64,000 nt of DNA, taken from Bacteroidota bacterium. GTDB taxonomy: Bacteria; Bacteroidota; Bacteroidia; Chitinophagales; Chitinophagaceae. Every line of letters starts with the position of its first letter. Within the stretch, counting starts at the first letter, position 1. The notes beneath the pieces were generated by a model that worked only from the letters and a program-made list of their open reading frames with translations, made no database searches and was not told where the DNA came from. Shown one piece after another: positions 26,428 to 35,690 of the stretch. The stretch is from assembly GCA_947457075.1 (NCBI GenBank), contig CANGUG010000002.1, positions 62,001-126,000 on the forward strand. The letters run 5' to 3'. The translations under genes and the position numbers were made by a program.

Positions 26428-27615
26428 GTGAATATTTTAAATCTAATTGGAAGAGAAAAGCCATTGTTTGAGGTAGACATAATTAGCAATACTAATAAAA
26501 TTAATAGTATTGTTGAAACGTCTTCATTTCTAGTTATAGGTGGAGCTGGTTCAATTGGACAAGCTGTGGTAAAAGAAATTTTCAAAAGAAACCCGCTAAA
26601 ACTTCATGTTGTTGACATAAGTGAAAATAACATGGTTGAATTGGTAAGGGATATAAGAAGCTCGTATGGATATATAAATGGTGATTTTAGAACTTTTTCT
26701 TTAGATATTGGTTCATTGGAATATGATGCATTCATAAAAAGTGATGGAAAATATGATTATGTTTTAAATCTTTCTGCATTAAAGCATGTAAGAAGTGAAA
26801 AAGATCCTTTTACATTAATGAGGATGATTGATGTAAATATTTTTAATACGCTTAAAACAATTAGGCAATCTATAGAGAATGGAACAAAAAAATATTTTTG
26901 TGTTTCTACAGATAAAGCAGCCAATCCTGTAAATATGATGGGAGCGTCTAAGCGGATTATGGAGTTGTTTTTAATGAGTGAAAGCGAGAATATTTCAATT
27001 TCAACTGCAAGATTTGCGAATGTGGCTTTTTCAGACGGCTCTTTATTGCATGGATTTAATCAAAGAATACAAAAGAAACAACCCATAGTTGCACCTAATG
27101 ATATTAAACGTTATTTTGTAACACCACAAGAGTCTGGTGAGCTTTGTTTAATGTCATGTTTATTAGGTGAAAATAGAGATATCTTTTTTCCTAAACTGAG
27201 TGACAATTTACATTTAATTACATTTGCAGAAATTGCAAAAAAATATTTAAAAAATTTAGGTTACGAACCGTTTGAATGTATAACAGAGGATGAAGCTAGA
27301 GTTATAATTAAAACGTTGCCAATAGAAAAAAAATGGCCCTGTTTATTTTCTATAAGCGATACAACAGGTGAAAAAGATTTTGAAGAATTTTATATGGATG
27401 GAGAAGTACTAGACTTAAATCGTTTTCCTAATTTAGGCATTGTAAAAAGCAATTTAAGTTTTGATAAAATTCAACTTGACACTTTTATAAACAATATCAA
27501 TTCAATTAAGAAAAGTTTGACTTGGAATAAGGCCTCCTTATTAAATGAGTTTAATAGGATACTGCCAAGTTTCGAACATAAAGAAACTGGAAAATACCTA
27601 GACTCGAAAATGTAA
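26428..27615 (+). CDS. legB: Nucleotide-sugar 4,6-dehydratase, LegB type
   Basis: A soluble 395-residue SDR dehydratase, starting with GTG 15 bases after the membrane dehydratase. It has the Rossmann loop VIGGAGSIGQAVVKEI (about residues 37-52) and the active-site block CVSTDKAANPVNMMGASKR (about 160-178), and is clearly distinct from the preceding WbpM-like enzyme. In Campylobacter LegB acts on GDP-GlcNAc to give the 4-keto-6-deoxy sugar for legionaminic acid. The neighbours support that role: aminotransferase, acetyltransferase, epimerase, synthase and cytidylyltransferase follow in order. The nucleotide specificity (GDP or UDP) cannot be read by eye and is inferred from the ptmE-like gene. 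Confidence 0.8.
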   Translation: MNILNLIGREKPLFEVDIISNTNKINSIVETSSFLVIGGAGSIGQAVVKEIFKRNPLKLHVVDISENNMVELVRDIRSSYGYINGDFRTFSLDIGSLEYDAFIKSDGKYDYVLNLSALKHVRSEKDPFTLMRMIDVNIFNTLKTIRQSIENGTKKYFCVSTDKAANPVNMMGASKRIMELFLMSESENISISTARFANVAFSDGSLLHGFNQRIQKKQPIVAPNDIKRYFVTPQESGELCLMSCLLGENRDIFFPKLSDNLHLITFAEIAKKYLKNLGYEPFECITEDEARVIIKTLPIEKKWPCLFSISDTTGEKDFEEFYMDGEVLDLNRFPNLGIVKSNLSFDKIQLDTFINNINSIKKSLTWNKASLLNEFNRILPSFEHKETGKYLDSKM

Positions 27616-28760
27616 TGAGCAAAATTAATAATACAATAGATTTTATAAGGTCCCAATTTCCAAAACAAGATTTTATTCCACTGCATGCTCCTGTATTTAA
27701 TGGAAATGAAAAATTATATGTTTTCGATACTATTGATTCTACTTTTGTATCATCGGTAGGTGCTTATGTTGATAAATTTGAAATCTTAATGGCTGAGTTG
27801 ACAAAAACAAATAAAGCTGTTGCTTTAGTAAATGGAACTTCGGCACTTCATGTAGCATTGAGGTTGTCAGGTGTTCAAAATGGAGATGAGGTATTAACGC
27901 AAGCATTAACCTTCATAGCTACCGTTAATGCTATTATTTATAATGGTGCTTCTCCAGTATTTTTGGATGTTGATTTAGATACAATGGGATTATCACCAAA
28001 TGCTGTTCAAGCTTTTTTAGAAGAATATGGTGAACTAAGAGATGGAGTATGCTTTAATAAGAGAACAAATAAAAAAATATCGGCTTGTTTGCCAATGCAT
28101 ACATTTGGTTTTCCGGTAAATTTGGATGAATTAATAACTGTTTGCAATAAATGGAATATCCCTTTAGTTGAAGATGCTGCTGAGTCCATAGGGAGTGAAT
28201 ATAAAAACAAACCTACAGGAGGTTTTGGCAAACTAGGAGTTTTCTCATTTAATGGAAATAAAATTGTGACTAGTGGTGGAGGTGGAGCAATTGTTACAAA
28301 TGATATAGAACTTGGTATACGGGCCAAACATTTAACAACTACAGCTAAGGTTCCACATGCATATGAATATGTGCATGACGATATTGGTTACAATTATAGA
28401 ATGCCAAATTTAAATGCAGCCTTAGCTTGTGCTCAATTAGAACAACTTAATTCATTTATTCAAAATAAAAGAGACTTGGCTCAGGATTATCAATCCTATT
28501 TTAATTCAATAGGAATAAAATTTAGAACAGAATCAGCATATACAAAAGCAAATTATTGGTTGATGTGTGTAGAGTTGGAAAATAAAAAAGAAAGAGATAA
28601 TTTCTTAAAATTAACCAATGATAATAGAATAATGACAAGGCCTATTTGGCAATTAATTTTTAAGTCAACATTGTATTCTGCATTTCAACGAGATGAGCAG
28701 AAAAATGCAATATTTTTAGAAGAAAGAATTGTAAATATTCCAAGTAGTGTTAGAAAATAA
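27615..28760 (+). CDS. legC: LegC-type PLP aminotransferase
   Basis: A DegT/DnrJ/EryC1-family sugar aminotransferase of 381 residues. It starts with the LegC-like IDFIRSQFPKQDFIPLHAPVFNGNE, then VALVNGTSALHVALRLSG (about residues 71-88), VEDAAESIGS (about 183-192) and the PLP lysine in FSFNGNKIVTSGGGGA (about 208-223). It should add an amino group at C4 of the 4-keto sugar made by LegB. The ATG follows the legB stop with a one-base overlap (TAATG) and the 3' end overlaps the next gene by 14 bases, typical of translational coupling. The length is normal. Confidence 0.88.
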   Translation: MSKINNTIDFIRSQFPKQDFIPLHAPVFNGNEKLYVFDTIDSTFVSSVGAYVDKFEILMAELTKTNKAVALVNGTSALHVALRLSGVQNGDEVLTQALTFIATVNAIIYNGASPVFLDVDLDTMGLSPNAVQAFLEEYGELRDGVCFNKRTNKKISACLPMHTFGFPVNLDELITVCNKWNIPLVEDAAESIGSEYKNKPTGGFGKLGVFSFNGNKIVTSGGGGAIVTNDIELGIRAKHLTTTAKVPHAYEYVHDDIGYNYRMPNLNAALACAQLEQLNSFIQNKRDLAQDYQSYFNSIGIKFRTESAYTKANYWLMCVELENKKERDNFLKLTNDNRIMTRPIWQLIFKSTLYSAFQRDEQKNAIFLEERIVNIPSSVRK

Positions 28761-29370
28761 AAGTGTTATTATTGGTTATAGTGGTCATGCATATGTTGTT
28801 GCAGAATCATACCTGTCAAAAAGTAAATCACTAGATTACTATACAAATTTAATTAAAGTTGATTACAATCCATTTAATCTAGAATATTTAGGGTGCGAGA
28901 CCGATCCAAATTTTAGAGGATGGAATATGAGATTAGAATTTATATTAGGCATAGGAAATAATGAATTAAGATATAAAATAGCGCAATTAATTTTAAGTAA
29001 ATCTCATAAATTAAAATCGGTAATCGACCCTCTTTCCATGATTTCTAATAGTGCAGATATTGGAGCTGGGTCATTTGTTTCTAAAGGCGTGCTTGTGAAT
29101 GCGTTTGCAAAAATTGGTGATTTTTCAATTTTAAATACCGGTTGTATTATTGAACATGAATGTGAGATAAGTGCTGCTGCACATATTGCTCCTGGTGCTG
29201 TCCTTGCCGGAAATGTAAAAATAGGGAAAAGGTCATTTATTGGCGCAAATTCAGTAATTAAACAAGGTGTAGAAATAGGTGACGATGTTATAATTGGAGC
29301 CGGCTCGGTAATTATTAAAAATATAAGAAGTAATACTAAGGTTGTAGGAAACCCAGGTAGAAATATATAA
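28747..29370 (+). CDS. NeuD/LegH-type sugar N-acetyltransferase
   Basis: A 207-residue hexapeptide-repeat acyltransferase with an N-terminal PglD/NeuD-like domain (SVIIGYSGHAYVVAESYL) and a left-handed beta-helix from about residue 95 on (SNSADIGAGSFVSKGV, AKIGDFSILNTGCIIEHECEI, GNVKIGKRSFIGANSVI, GDDVIIGAGSVI). The histidine in NTGCIIEHECEI corresponds to the catalytic base of PglD-type enzymes. In the pathway it should acetylate the C4 amine produced by LegC. It starts with GTG inside the legC 3' end and overlaps the synthase gene start by one base. Confidence 0.82.
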   Translation: MLENKSVIIGYSGHAYVVAESYLSKSKSLDYYTNLIKVDYNPFNLEYLGCETDPNFRGWNMRLEFILGIGNNELRYKIAQLILSKSHKLKSVIDPLSMISNSADIGAGSFVSKGVLVNAFAKIGDFSILNTGCIIEHECEISAAAHIAPGAVLAGNVKIGKRSFIGANSVIKQGVEIGDDVIIGAGSVIIKNIRSNTKVVGNPGRNI

Positions 29371-30398
29371 TGAATAATAGAGTGATAATAATCGCAGAGG
29401 CTGGTGTGAATCATAATGGTAGTTATGAAAACGCAAAAAAATTAATTTTAGCAGGAGCAAAAGCTGGTGTGGATTATGTAAAGTTTCAAACGTTTAAAAC
29501 TAACAAATTAGTTTCAAAAAGTGCTGCAATGGCAGAATATCAAAAGTTAAATACTAATGATAAAAAAATATCTCAGTTTGAAATGTTAAAAAAATTAGAG
29601 ATGCCGGAAGCATGGCATTATGATTTAATCAATTATGCTGAAACACTTGGAGTGAAATTTTTATCAACTGGATTTGATGAAGAAAGTATAGACTTTTTAG
29701 ATTCTATTAATATTGATTTATTTAAAATTCCTTCAGGAGAAATCACTAACAAGCCTTTTTTAGAACATATTGCAACAAAGAGAAAGCCAATAATTATTTC
29801 TACTGGAATGGCTAATTTAGAAGAAGTTCGTGCAGCAATAAATGTTTTGCAAAGTAATGGTTCTCAGAATACATCAATTACAATATTACATTGTAATACA
29901 GAATATCCAACACCAATAAATGATGTAAATCTAAAAGCTATGCTTACTTTAAAGGAAGAATTTGAAGTTAATATTGGATATTCTGATCATACCCTTGGCA
30001 TTGAGGTGCCAATAGCTGCAGTTGCCTTGGGGGCAAAAGTTATTGAAAAGCATTTTACCCTTGATAAAAATATGGAAGGGCCTGATCATAAAGCTTCACT
30101 TGACCCTTTGGAATTAATACAAATGGTAAAATCAATCCGTAATATAGAACAAGCTATTGGTGGAAGTGGAACTAAAGAACCAACAAACTCAGAAATAAAG
30201 AATATTACTATTGCTAGAAAAAGTATACACACAAATAAGTCCTTAGAAAAAGGACATAAATTAGTAAAAGAGGATTTAATAATGATTAGACCTGGTGATG
30301 GAATTTCGCCAATGGACATGGATTTGTATATTGGCAAGGAAATTAAAATCAATTTACCAGAGTGGCACAAAATATCAAAAAATGATTTTATAGAATGA
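29370..30398 (+). CDS. legI: N,N'-diacetyllegionaminate synthase (NeuB family)
   Basis: The 342-residue protein has the NeuB TIM-barrel start VIIIAEAGVNHNGSYENAKKLI (about residues 4-25), KFQTFKTNKLVS, the KIPSGEITNKPFLEHIA segment, YSDHTLGIEVPIAAVALGAKVIEKHFTLDKNMEGPDHKASL (about 206-246, in parts) and a C-terminal SAF antifreeze-like domain (about 280-342). It condenses phosphoenolpyruvate with the six-carbon 2,4-diacetamido-trideoxymannose to form the nine-carbon acid. The gene context with legB/legC rather than pse genes favours legionaminate over pseudaminate. TAATG coupling joins it to the upstream gene and ATGA to the next. Confidence 0.88.
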   Translation: MNNRVIIIAEAGVNHNGSYENAKKLILAGAKAGVDYVKFQTFKTNKLVSKSAAMAEYQKLNTNDKKISQFEMLKKLEMPEAWHYDLINYAETLGVKFLSTGFDEESIDFLDSINIDLFKIPSGEITNKPFLEHIATKRKPIIISTGMANLEEVRAAINVLQSNGSQNTSITILHCNTEYPTPINDVNLKAMLTLKEEFEVNIGYSDHTLGIEVPIAAVALGAKVIEKHFTLDKNMEGPDHKASLDPLELIQMVKSIRNIEQAIGGSGTKEPTNSEIKNITIARKSIHTNKSLEKGHKLVKEDLIMIRPGDGISPMDMDLYIGKEIKINLPEWHKISKNDFIE

Positions 30399-31516
30399 GA
30401 GTTGGAATATTAACAAGTTCTAGGGCTGATTTTGGTATATATCGCCCTTTATTAAAACAATTATTAGCTAATTCTAATTTTGACCTAAAAATAATTGCAT
30501 TTGGAACCCATTTATCTATTTTCCATGGTAACACTATTGATGAAATTCTAAAAGAGGGATTTGAAGTAAATTATACAGTCGATTCATTATTAGTTTCTGA
30601 TACAAATGAGTCAATATCATCGACAATAGGGCTAACTATAATCAAGTTTTCATCATTTTGGGAATACAATCATAGCCAATTTGACATTGTTTTTTGTTTA
30701 GGAGACAGATTTGAAATGTTAGCGGCAGTGATTTCAGGAGTTCCTTTTGGAATTAAATTTGCTCATATTCATGGTGGAGAAAAAACATTAGGAGCTATTG
30801 ACAATGTTTTTAGACATACTATAACGCATTCTTCTTTCATACATTTTGCTTCTACAGAAGTTTATAAAAATAGAATTGTTCAAATTTTAGACGAACCAAA
30901 GAGAGTTTACAATACTGGAGCTTTAAGTTTAGAAAATATTAATTTAATACAATTGCTTAGTGTAGATGAATTTAAATTAAAATGGAAAATTGATCTCAGT
31001 AAACCTACCATTTTATTTACTTTTCATCCAGAAACGGTTAATTCAGAAAAAAATAATTTTTACATAAAGGAAATAATTGATACAGTTTTATCATTAAATA
31101 AGTTTCAATTTTTAATCACAATGCCAAATGCGGATACGTATGGCAATAGAATTAGGCAACAATTTTTAAACACATTTAAAGATTGTGATAATATTTATTT
31201 ATTTGAAAATCTTGGAACTCAAAGTTATTTTACTGCTATGAAGTTTTCAAAATTATTGCTTGGCAATACTTCAAGCGGCATTATCGAGGCGGCATCATTT
31301 AATAAACGTGTAATTAATATTGGAGATAGGCAAGCTGGGCGAGCTATCAACTCAAATGTAATTACTACAGAAATTAATAAAGATAAAATTATTAAAGCGG
31401 TAAATAAAGCAATTTCATTAGGTGATTATAATGGAGAAAATATTTATTTTAATGATAGTAAAGCTGCATCATCAATTATTATAAAAGCCCTAATAGACAA
31501 TGAATTATATATTTGA
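30395..31516 (+). CDS. legG: Hydrolysing nucleotide-sugar 2-epimerase (NeuC/LegG family)
   Basis: A 373-residue GT-B-fold enzyme: N-terminal MRVGILTSSRADFGIYRPLLKQL, then DIVFCLGDRFEMLAAV (about residues 99-114), HIHGGEKTLGAIDNVFRHTITH (about 127-148), and C-terminal LLGNTSSGIIEAASF with the conserved serine/glutamate pair (about 289-303). It removes the nucleotide and inverts C2 to give 2,4-diacetamido-2,4,6-trideoxymannose, the substrate of LegI. In Campylobacter LegG acts on the GDP-sugar. ATGA overlap joins it to legI, and it overlaps the next gene by 17 bases. Confidence 0.85.
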   Translation: MRVGILTSSRADFGIYRPLLKQLLANSNFDLKIIAFGTHLSIFHGNTIDEILKEGFEVNYTVDSLLVSDTNESISSTIGLTIIKFSSFWEYNHSQFDIVFCLGDRFEMLAAVISGVPFGIKFAHIHGGEKTLGAIDNVFRHTITHSSFIHFASTEVYKNRIVQILDEPKRVYNTGALSLENINLIQLLSVDEFKLKWKIDLSKPTILFTFHPETVNSEKNNFYIKEIIDTVLSLNKFQFLITMPNADTYGNRIRQQFLNTFKDCDNIYLFENLGTQSYFTAMKFSKLLLGNTSSGIIEAASFNKRVINIGDRQAGRAINSNVITTEINKDKIIKAVNKAISLGDYNGENIYFNDSKAASSIIIKALIDNELYI

Positions 31517-32549
31517 CGAACATCTTGTTGATCTAAATATTCCTATAAAAATTTGTTTGCAAAAATTAAATCAATTATCTGCAGATGCAATCTTGTTTGT
31601 TATTGATGAAAATAAAAAACTTGTAGGTTCTTTAACTGATGGTGATGTGAGGCGTGGCATTCTTAAGGGACTTAGCTTAGATGACGAAGTTAAGATGTTT
31701 ATTCAACCCAATCCGAAATCTATACAAAGAGGAAGTTATAACTTACATGAAATTATTGAATTCAGAAATGAAGGATATAAAATTATTCCAGTAATTGATC
31801 AAGATGGTAAAATTGTTAAAGTAGTAAATTTCAGGTTTTTAAAATCTTATTTGCCAATTGATGTTGTAATTATGGCAGGTGGAAGGGGCGAACGTTTAAA
31901 ACCTTTAACTGATATAACTCCAAAACCATTATTGAAGGTAGGCGAAAAGTCCATAATTAAACATAACTTAGATAGATTAATAAGCTTTGGAATTGATGAT
32001 TTTTGGATTTGTATCAGATATCTAGGAGAACAAATAAAAAACACAATAGGAGATGGTCAATTCGATAATGTTAAAATTAATTATATTCATGAAGATATTC
32101 CCTTAGGAACAATCGGGGCAGTTTCAAACATTTCGAATTTTGAACATGAATATGTACTAATTACCAATTCTGACATTTTAACTAATTTAGATTACGAACA
32201 ATTTTTTCTCGATTTTTTAGATTCAAATGCTGATTTTTCTGTTGCCACAATTCCATACAATGTAAATGTTCCTTATGCAATATTAGAAACAAGCGATAAA
32301 GTCATCAAAAGTTTTAAGGAAAAACCTACTTATACTTTTTTTGCAAATGCAGGCATTTATATAATGAAGAAAATGATAATTAATCAAATACCGTCAAATC
32401 AACCATTTAATGCAACTGATTTACTTGATTATTTAATTAAACATAAATACAATGTTAGATCATTTCCTTTAAGAGGCTATTGGCTAGATATTGGGAAGCA
32501 CGATGATTATAATAAGGCGCAAGAAGATATAAATTATATTAAATTCTAA
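31500..32549 (+). CDS. ptmE: CBS-domain nucleotidyltransferase, PtmE-like
   Basis: The 349-residue protein has two N-terminal CBS domains (about residues 5-115: DAILFVIDENKKLVGSLTDGDVRRGIL and IPVIDQDGKIVKVVNF) followed by a sugar-1-phosphate nucleotidyltransferase (VVIMAGGRGERLKPLTDITPKPLLKVGEKSII in segments, about 122-153, and LTNSDILTNLDYEQF). This is the architecture of Campylobacter PtmE, a glucosamine-1-phosphate guanylyltransferase that feeds the GDP-based legionaminate pathway. The CBS pair may sense adenine nucleotides. Its position directly after legG and before ptmF-like matches the known gene order. Confidence 0.78.
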   Translation: MNYIFDEHLVDLNIPIKICLQKLNQLSADAILFVIDENKKLVGSLTDGDVRRGILKGLSLDDEVKMFIQPNPKSIQRGSYNLHEIIEFRNEGYKIIPVIDQDGKIVKVVNFRFLKSYLPIDVVIMAGGRGERLKPLTDITPKPLLKVGEKSIIKHNLDRLISFGIDDFWICIRYLGEQIKNTIGDGQFDNVKINYIHEDIPLGTIGAVSNISNFEHEYVLITNSDILTNLDYEQFFLDFLDSNADFSVATIPYNVNVPYAILETSDKVIKSFKEKPTYTFFANAGIYIMKKMIINQIPSNQPFNATDLLDYLIKHKYNVRSFPLRGYWLDIGKHDDYNKAQEDINYIKF

Positions 32550-32559
32550 ATATTTTAAG

Positions 32560-33573
32560 ATGAGTATTTTTTTAGTAATAGGTTTAGGTTCAATGGGTAA
32601 AAGAAGAATTAGAAATTTAAAATCTTTAGGATTTAATAACATAATAGGATTTGATAAAAGAGACGATAGAAGAAGTGAAGCAAAAGAGCAATATGCAATC
32701 GAAATTTATGATGATATTAATGAAATAATACAAAATATTAAAATAGATGCATTAATTATTTCAGTACCGCCAGATGTGCATCATATTTATATGAAATTAG
32801 CACTACAACTTAAAATCCCAGCTTTTATTGAGGCTAGTGTTGTGGATACAGATTTGGATAACATCATATCTGAGTCTAAATTAAAAGAAATATTATTAGC
32901 ACCATCTTGTACGCTTTCTTTTCATCCAGCAATTAAGAAAATAAAAGAAATTCTTGAATCAAAAGAACTCGGTCAAATATCAAATTATTTATATCATTCT
33001 GGACAATATTTACCTGATTGGCACAATTATGAAAAAGTTTCTGAATATTATGTTTCAAATAAAGATACAGGAGGGGGTAGAGAAATTGTACCATTCGAAT
33101 TGACTTGGATTACATTATTATTAGGAATGCCTAAAAGGGTAGTAGGTTTTTTTAAAAAAACCATAGAGATCGAAGGAGCAAAAAATATAGATGATACTTA
33201 TAATCTATTGATGGATTATGGAAACAATATTTTTAATTTATCAGTAGATGTCGTTTCAAGACATGCTACTAGAAGATTAGTAATAAATGGAGATAAAAAA
33301 CAACTTTACTGGGATTGGGATGAAAATGTAATTAAAATTTTTGACCCTAAAAATTCTGAATGGAGTTCTTGTAGTTATGAAATTATTGCAGCTCAAAATG
33401 GCTACAATAAAAATATTACAGAACAAATGTATATTGACGAAATTGCTTCATTTGTCTCTGCAATGAATAAAGAAATCAAATTTCCAAACACCTTAGAACA
33501 CGATAGAGCAGTTTTGAATTTACTATATTCTGTTGAATATTCTGATACCAATAATAAAATAGTTACTTTATAA
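32560..33573 (+). CDS. ptmF: Gfo/Idh/MocA-family oxidoreductase, PtmF-like
   Basis: A 337-residue NAD(P)-dependent oxidoreductase. The Rossmann motif is FLVIGLGSMGKRRIRNLKSLG (residues 4-24, in part), with SVPPDVHHIYMKLAL (about 69-83) and a central KDTGGGREIVPFELTWITLLLG with the family's GG...E...H-like substrate region (no clear histidine, but an E and a W). In Campylobacter PtmF and PtmA were proposed to act together in forming glucosamine-6-phosphate from fructose-6-phosphate by an unusual route. The exact reaction is uncertain. It lies between ptmE-like and ptmB-like genes. Confidence 0.72.
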   Translation: MSIFLVIGLGSMGKRRIRNLKSLGFNNIIGFDKRDDRRSEAKEQYAIEIYDDINEIIQNIKIDALIISVPPDVHHIYMKLALQLKIPAFIEASVVDTDLDNIISESKLKEILLAPSCTLSFHPAIKKIKEILESKELGQISNYLYHSGQYLPDWHNYEKVSEYYVSNKDTGGGREIVPFELTWITLLLGMPKRVVGFFKKTIEIEGAKNIDDTYNLLMDYGNNIFNLSVDVVSRHATRRLVINGDKKQLYWDWDENVIKIFDPKNSEWSSCSYEIIAAQNGYNKNITEQMYIDEIASFVSAMNKEIKFPNTLEHDRAVLNLLYSVEYSDTNNKIVTL

Positions 33574-34325
33574 TGATAGGAATTTTTATTACAGCAAGAC
33601 TTGCTTCAACAAGATTAAAACAAAAGCACTTGATAGAAATAGATGGGAAGCCAATGATAAAATGGCTAGTTGATAGATTTATTGCGGGTTTTGAAAATGA
33701 AATAAAAAATCAAAAAATTCAATTATTTATCACAACATCTAAAAACGAAGAAAACAATTTATTTAATGAAATTTTTCAAAATTCTAATATAAAAATATTT
33801 TTTGGATCTGATTCAAATATTCCTCTGAGACATTTAGAATGTGCAAAAGCTAATAATATTGAATATATACTTTCGATTGATGGCGATGATATTTTGTGTT
33901 CTGTTGAAGCATCTAAAGTAGTACTAAATAAATTATTAGATACGGGAAACCTTGTGAAAACTATCGGTTTGCCACTAGGAATGAATGTTATGGGATATAC
34001 TACTTTATACTTAGAGAAAGCATTAATGAATAATACATATGATAAATTAGAAACAGGATGGGGTAAGATATTTATGGAGAAAAATATTGTTACAATTAAA
34101 ATTGATAATCAATTAAATTGTGAAAAAATTAGAATGACATTAGATTATGAAGAAGATGTAATTTTTTTTAATGATGTTATTATGGGAATAGGTAAAGAAA
34201 TTAATTCTATTTCAGATAGAAATTTAATTGATAATATCATTAAAAATGATTGGAGTAAATCAAATGAATTTTTAAATGATCAATATTGGAATAATTTTAA
34301 CGAACAAAAAGAGGCTGAAAAATAG
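33573..34325 (+). CDS. legF: CMP-legionaminate (acylneuraminate) cytidylyltransferase
   Basis: A 250-residue member of the NeuA/KdsB-like cytidylyltransferase family, also called PtmB or LegF. It starts IGIFITARLASTRLKQKHLIEIDGKPMIKWLVDRF in segments; RLASTRLKQKHL is the CTP-binding loop, and YILSIDGDDILCS (about residues 104-116) supplies the metal aspartates. It activates legionaminic acid as CMP-legionaminate for transfer. TAATG coupling joins it to ptmF. The slightly divergent loop (RLASTRLKQK instead of RxGSKGIPxKN) is typical of the PtmB/spore-coat SpsF-like branch, so an SpsF-type function is the main alternative. Confidence 0.75.
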   Translation: MIGIFITARLASTRLKQKHLIEIDGKPMIKWLVDRFIAGFENEIKNQKIQLFITTSKNEENNLFNEIFQNSNIKIFFGSDSNIPLRHLECAKANNIEYILSIDGDDILCSVEASKVVLNKLLDTGNLVKTIGLPLGMNVMGYTTLYLEKALMNNTYDKLETGWGKIFMEKNIVTIKIDNQLNCEKIRMTLDYEEDVIFFNDVIMGIGKEINSISDRNLIDNIIKNDWSKSNEFLNDQYWNNFNEQKEAEK

Positions 34326-34331
34326 TTACAT

Positions 34332-35684
34332 ATGAAAGATGCATATTCAAAAAAATTACACAATTTAATTCCAGGTGGAGCTCATACTTATTCAAGAGGT
34401 GATGATCAATTTCCGTCAAATACCCCATCAATTTTTGTAAGAGGAGAGGGTGCATATATTTTTGATACTAATGATACAGCTTTTTTAGATTATGGAATGG
34501 GTTTGCGTTCAGTAAATATAGGTTATGGTAATCGTGAAATTGCCGATGCTGCCTATCATGAAATTATTAATGGAAATAATTTGACCAGGGCTTCTATGAC
34601 TGAATTAGAAGCCGCAGAATTATTTGTAGATTTAATACCTTCTGTTGACATGGTTAAGTTCGCTAAACATGGTTCAACGGTAACTACTGCCGCCATTAAA
34701 CTTGCAAGAGCTTATACGGGAAGAAAATACATTGCGGTTCCTGTTGAACAACCTTTTTTTTCATTTGATGACTGGTTTATTGGTTCTACGGTAATAAAAC
34801 TTGGAACTCTTGAAGAAGCAAGTAATTATACATTAAAGTTTAATTTCAATAACATAGAGTCATTAAAGAAACTCTTTTTTGAATATCCTGATCAAATTGC
34901 CGCAGTAATGCTAGAGCCAGCAACTGTTCAGTCACCATGTGCGAAAAATTGTAGTAATGAAAACACTACATGTATAGGTTGTTCTAATATAGAAAATAAT
35001 TTTTTACATCAAGTACGTGAATTGACTAAATCAACTGGCACATTAATGATTTTGGACGAAATGATTACTGGATTTAGATGGAATCTTAAAGGAGCACAGG
35101 CCCACTTTAACATAGTGCCAGATCTTTGTACTTTTGGAAAAGCTATGGCCAATGGTTTTGCTGTTGCTGCTTTGGGTGGGAAAAGAGAAGTAATGAAACT
35201 AGGTGGTATTGAGGAACTAGGAGCAGAGAGAATATTTTTAACTTCAACTACGCATGGGGCAGAAATGTCAGCTTTAGGGGCATTTATTAAAACAGTTGAA
35301 ATTATAAAAAGAGACAATGTAATTGAACATTATTGGAATTTTGGAAAAGCCTTAATTAAAGGGATGAATCAAATAGCTAAAGACTTAGACATCAACGAAT
35401 ATTTTTATGTAGAAGGTTATCCTTGTTCACCTGCTTATGTAACTAAAGATAGAACAGGCAATATTTCAATGTCATTTAGAACTTTATTTGCTCAAGAAAT
35501 GGTTAAAAATAGAATTCTTATGCCATATATAGCAATTTCATTTGCACATAAAGAGAAAGAGCTTGCAATAACATTAGAAGCTGTTTCTAAAGCTTTAGTT
35601 GTGTATAAAAATGCTTTGGAAAATGGAATTGAAAAATTATTGGAATCAGATATTATAAAACCTGTTTTTAGACAATTTAATTAA
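34332..35684 (+). CDS. Class-III PLP aminotransferase/aminomutase-like protein with Cys insert
   Basis: The 450-residue protein resembles glutamate-1-semialdehyde 2,1-aminomutase: LIPGGAHTYSRGDDQFP near residue 12, the MVKFAKHGSTVTTAAIKLARAYTGRKYI block (about 107-133), LMILDEMITGFRW (about 237-249) and the PLP lysine K270 in LCTFGKAMANGF. It carries an extra segment with four cysteines in a CX3CX6CX2C pattern (C203, C207, C214, C217), which could bind a metal. Its place between legF and ptmA argues for a nucleotide-sugar or sugar-phosphate amination role rather than haem synthesis. Its true substrate is unknown. Automatic annotation would probably call it HemL. Confidence 0.75.
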   Translation: MKDAYSKKLHNLIPGGAHTYSRGDDQFPSNTPSIFVRGEGAYIFDTNDTAFLDYGMGLRSVNIGYGNREIADAAYHEIINGNNLTRASMTELEAAELFVDLIPSVDMVKFAKHGSTVTTAAIKLARAYTGRKYIAVPVEQPFFSFDDWFIGSTVIKLGTLEEASNYTLKFNFNNIESLKKLFFEYPDQIAAVMLEPATVQSPCAKNCSNENTTCIGCSNIENNFLHQVRELTKSTGTLMILDEMITGFRWNLKGAQAHFNIVPDLCTFGKAMANGFAVAALGGKREVMKLGGIEELGAERIFLTSTTHGAEMSALGAFIKTVEIIKRDNVIEHYWNFGKALIKGMNQIAKDLDINEYFYVEGYPCSPAYVTKDRTGNISMSFRTLFAQEMVKNRILMPYIAISFAHKEKELAITLEAVSKALVVYKNALENGIEKLLESDIIKPVFRQFN

Positions 35685-35690
35685 TAAAAA

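Noticed and set aside
34332..35684. Calling this gene hemL (glutamate-1-semialdehyde aminomutase for haem synthesis)
   Set aside because: The sequence resembles HemL, but the legionaminate context and four-cysteine insert argue for a different substrate, and no haem genes are nearby.
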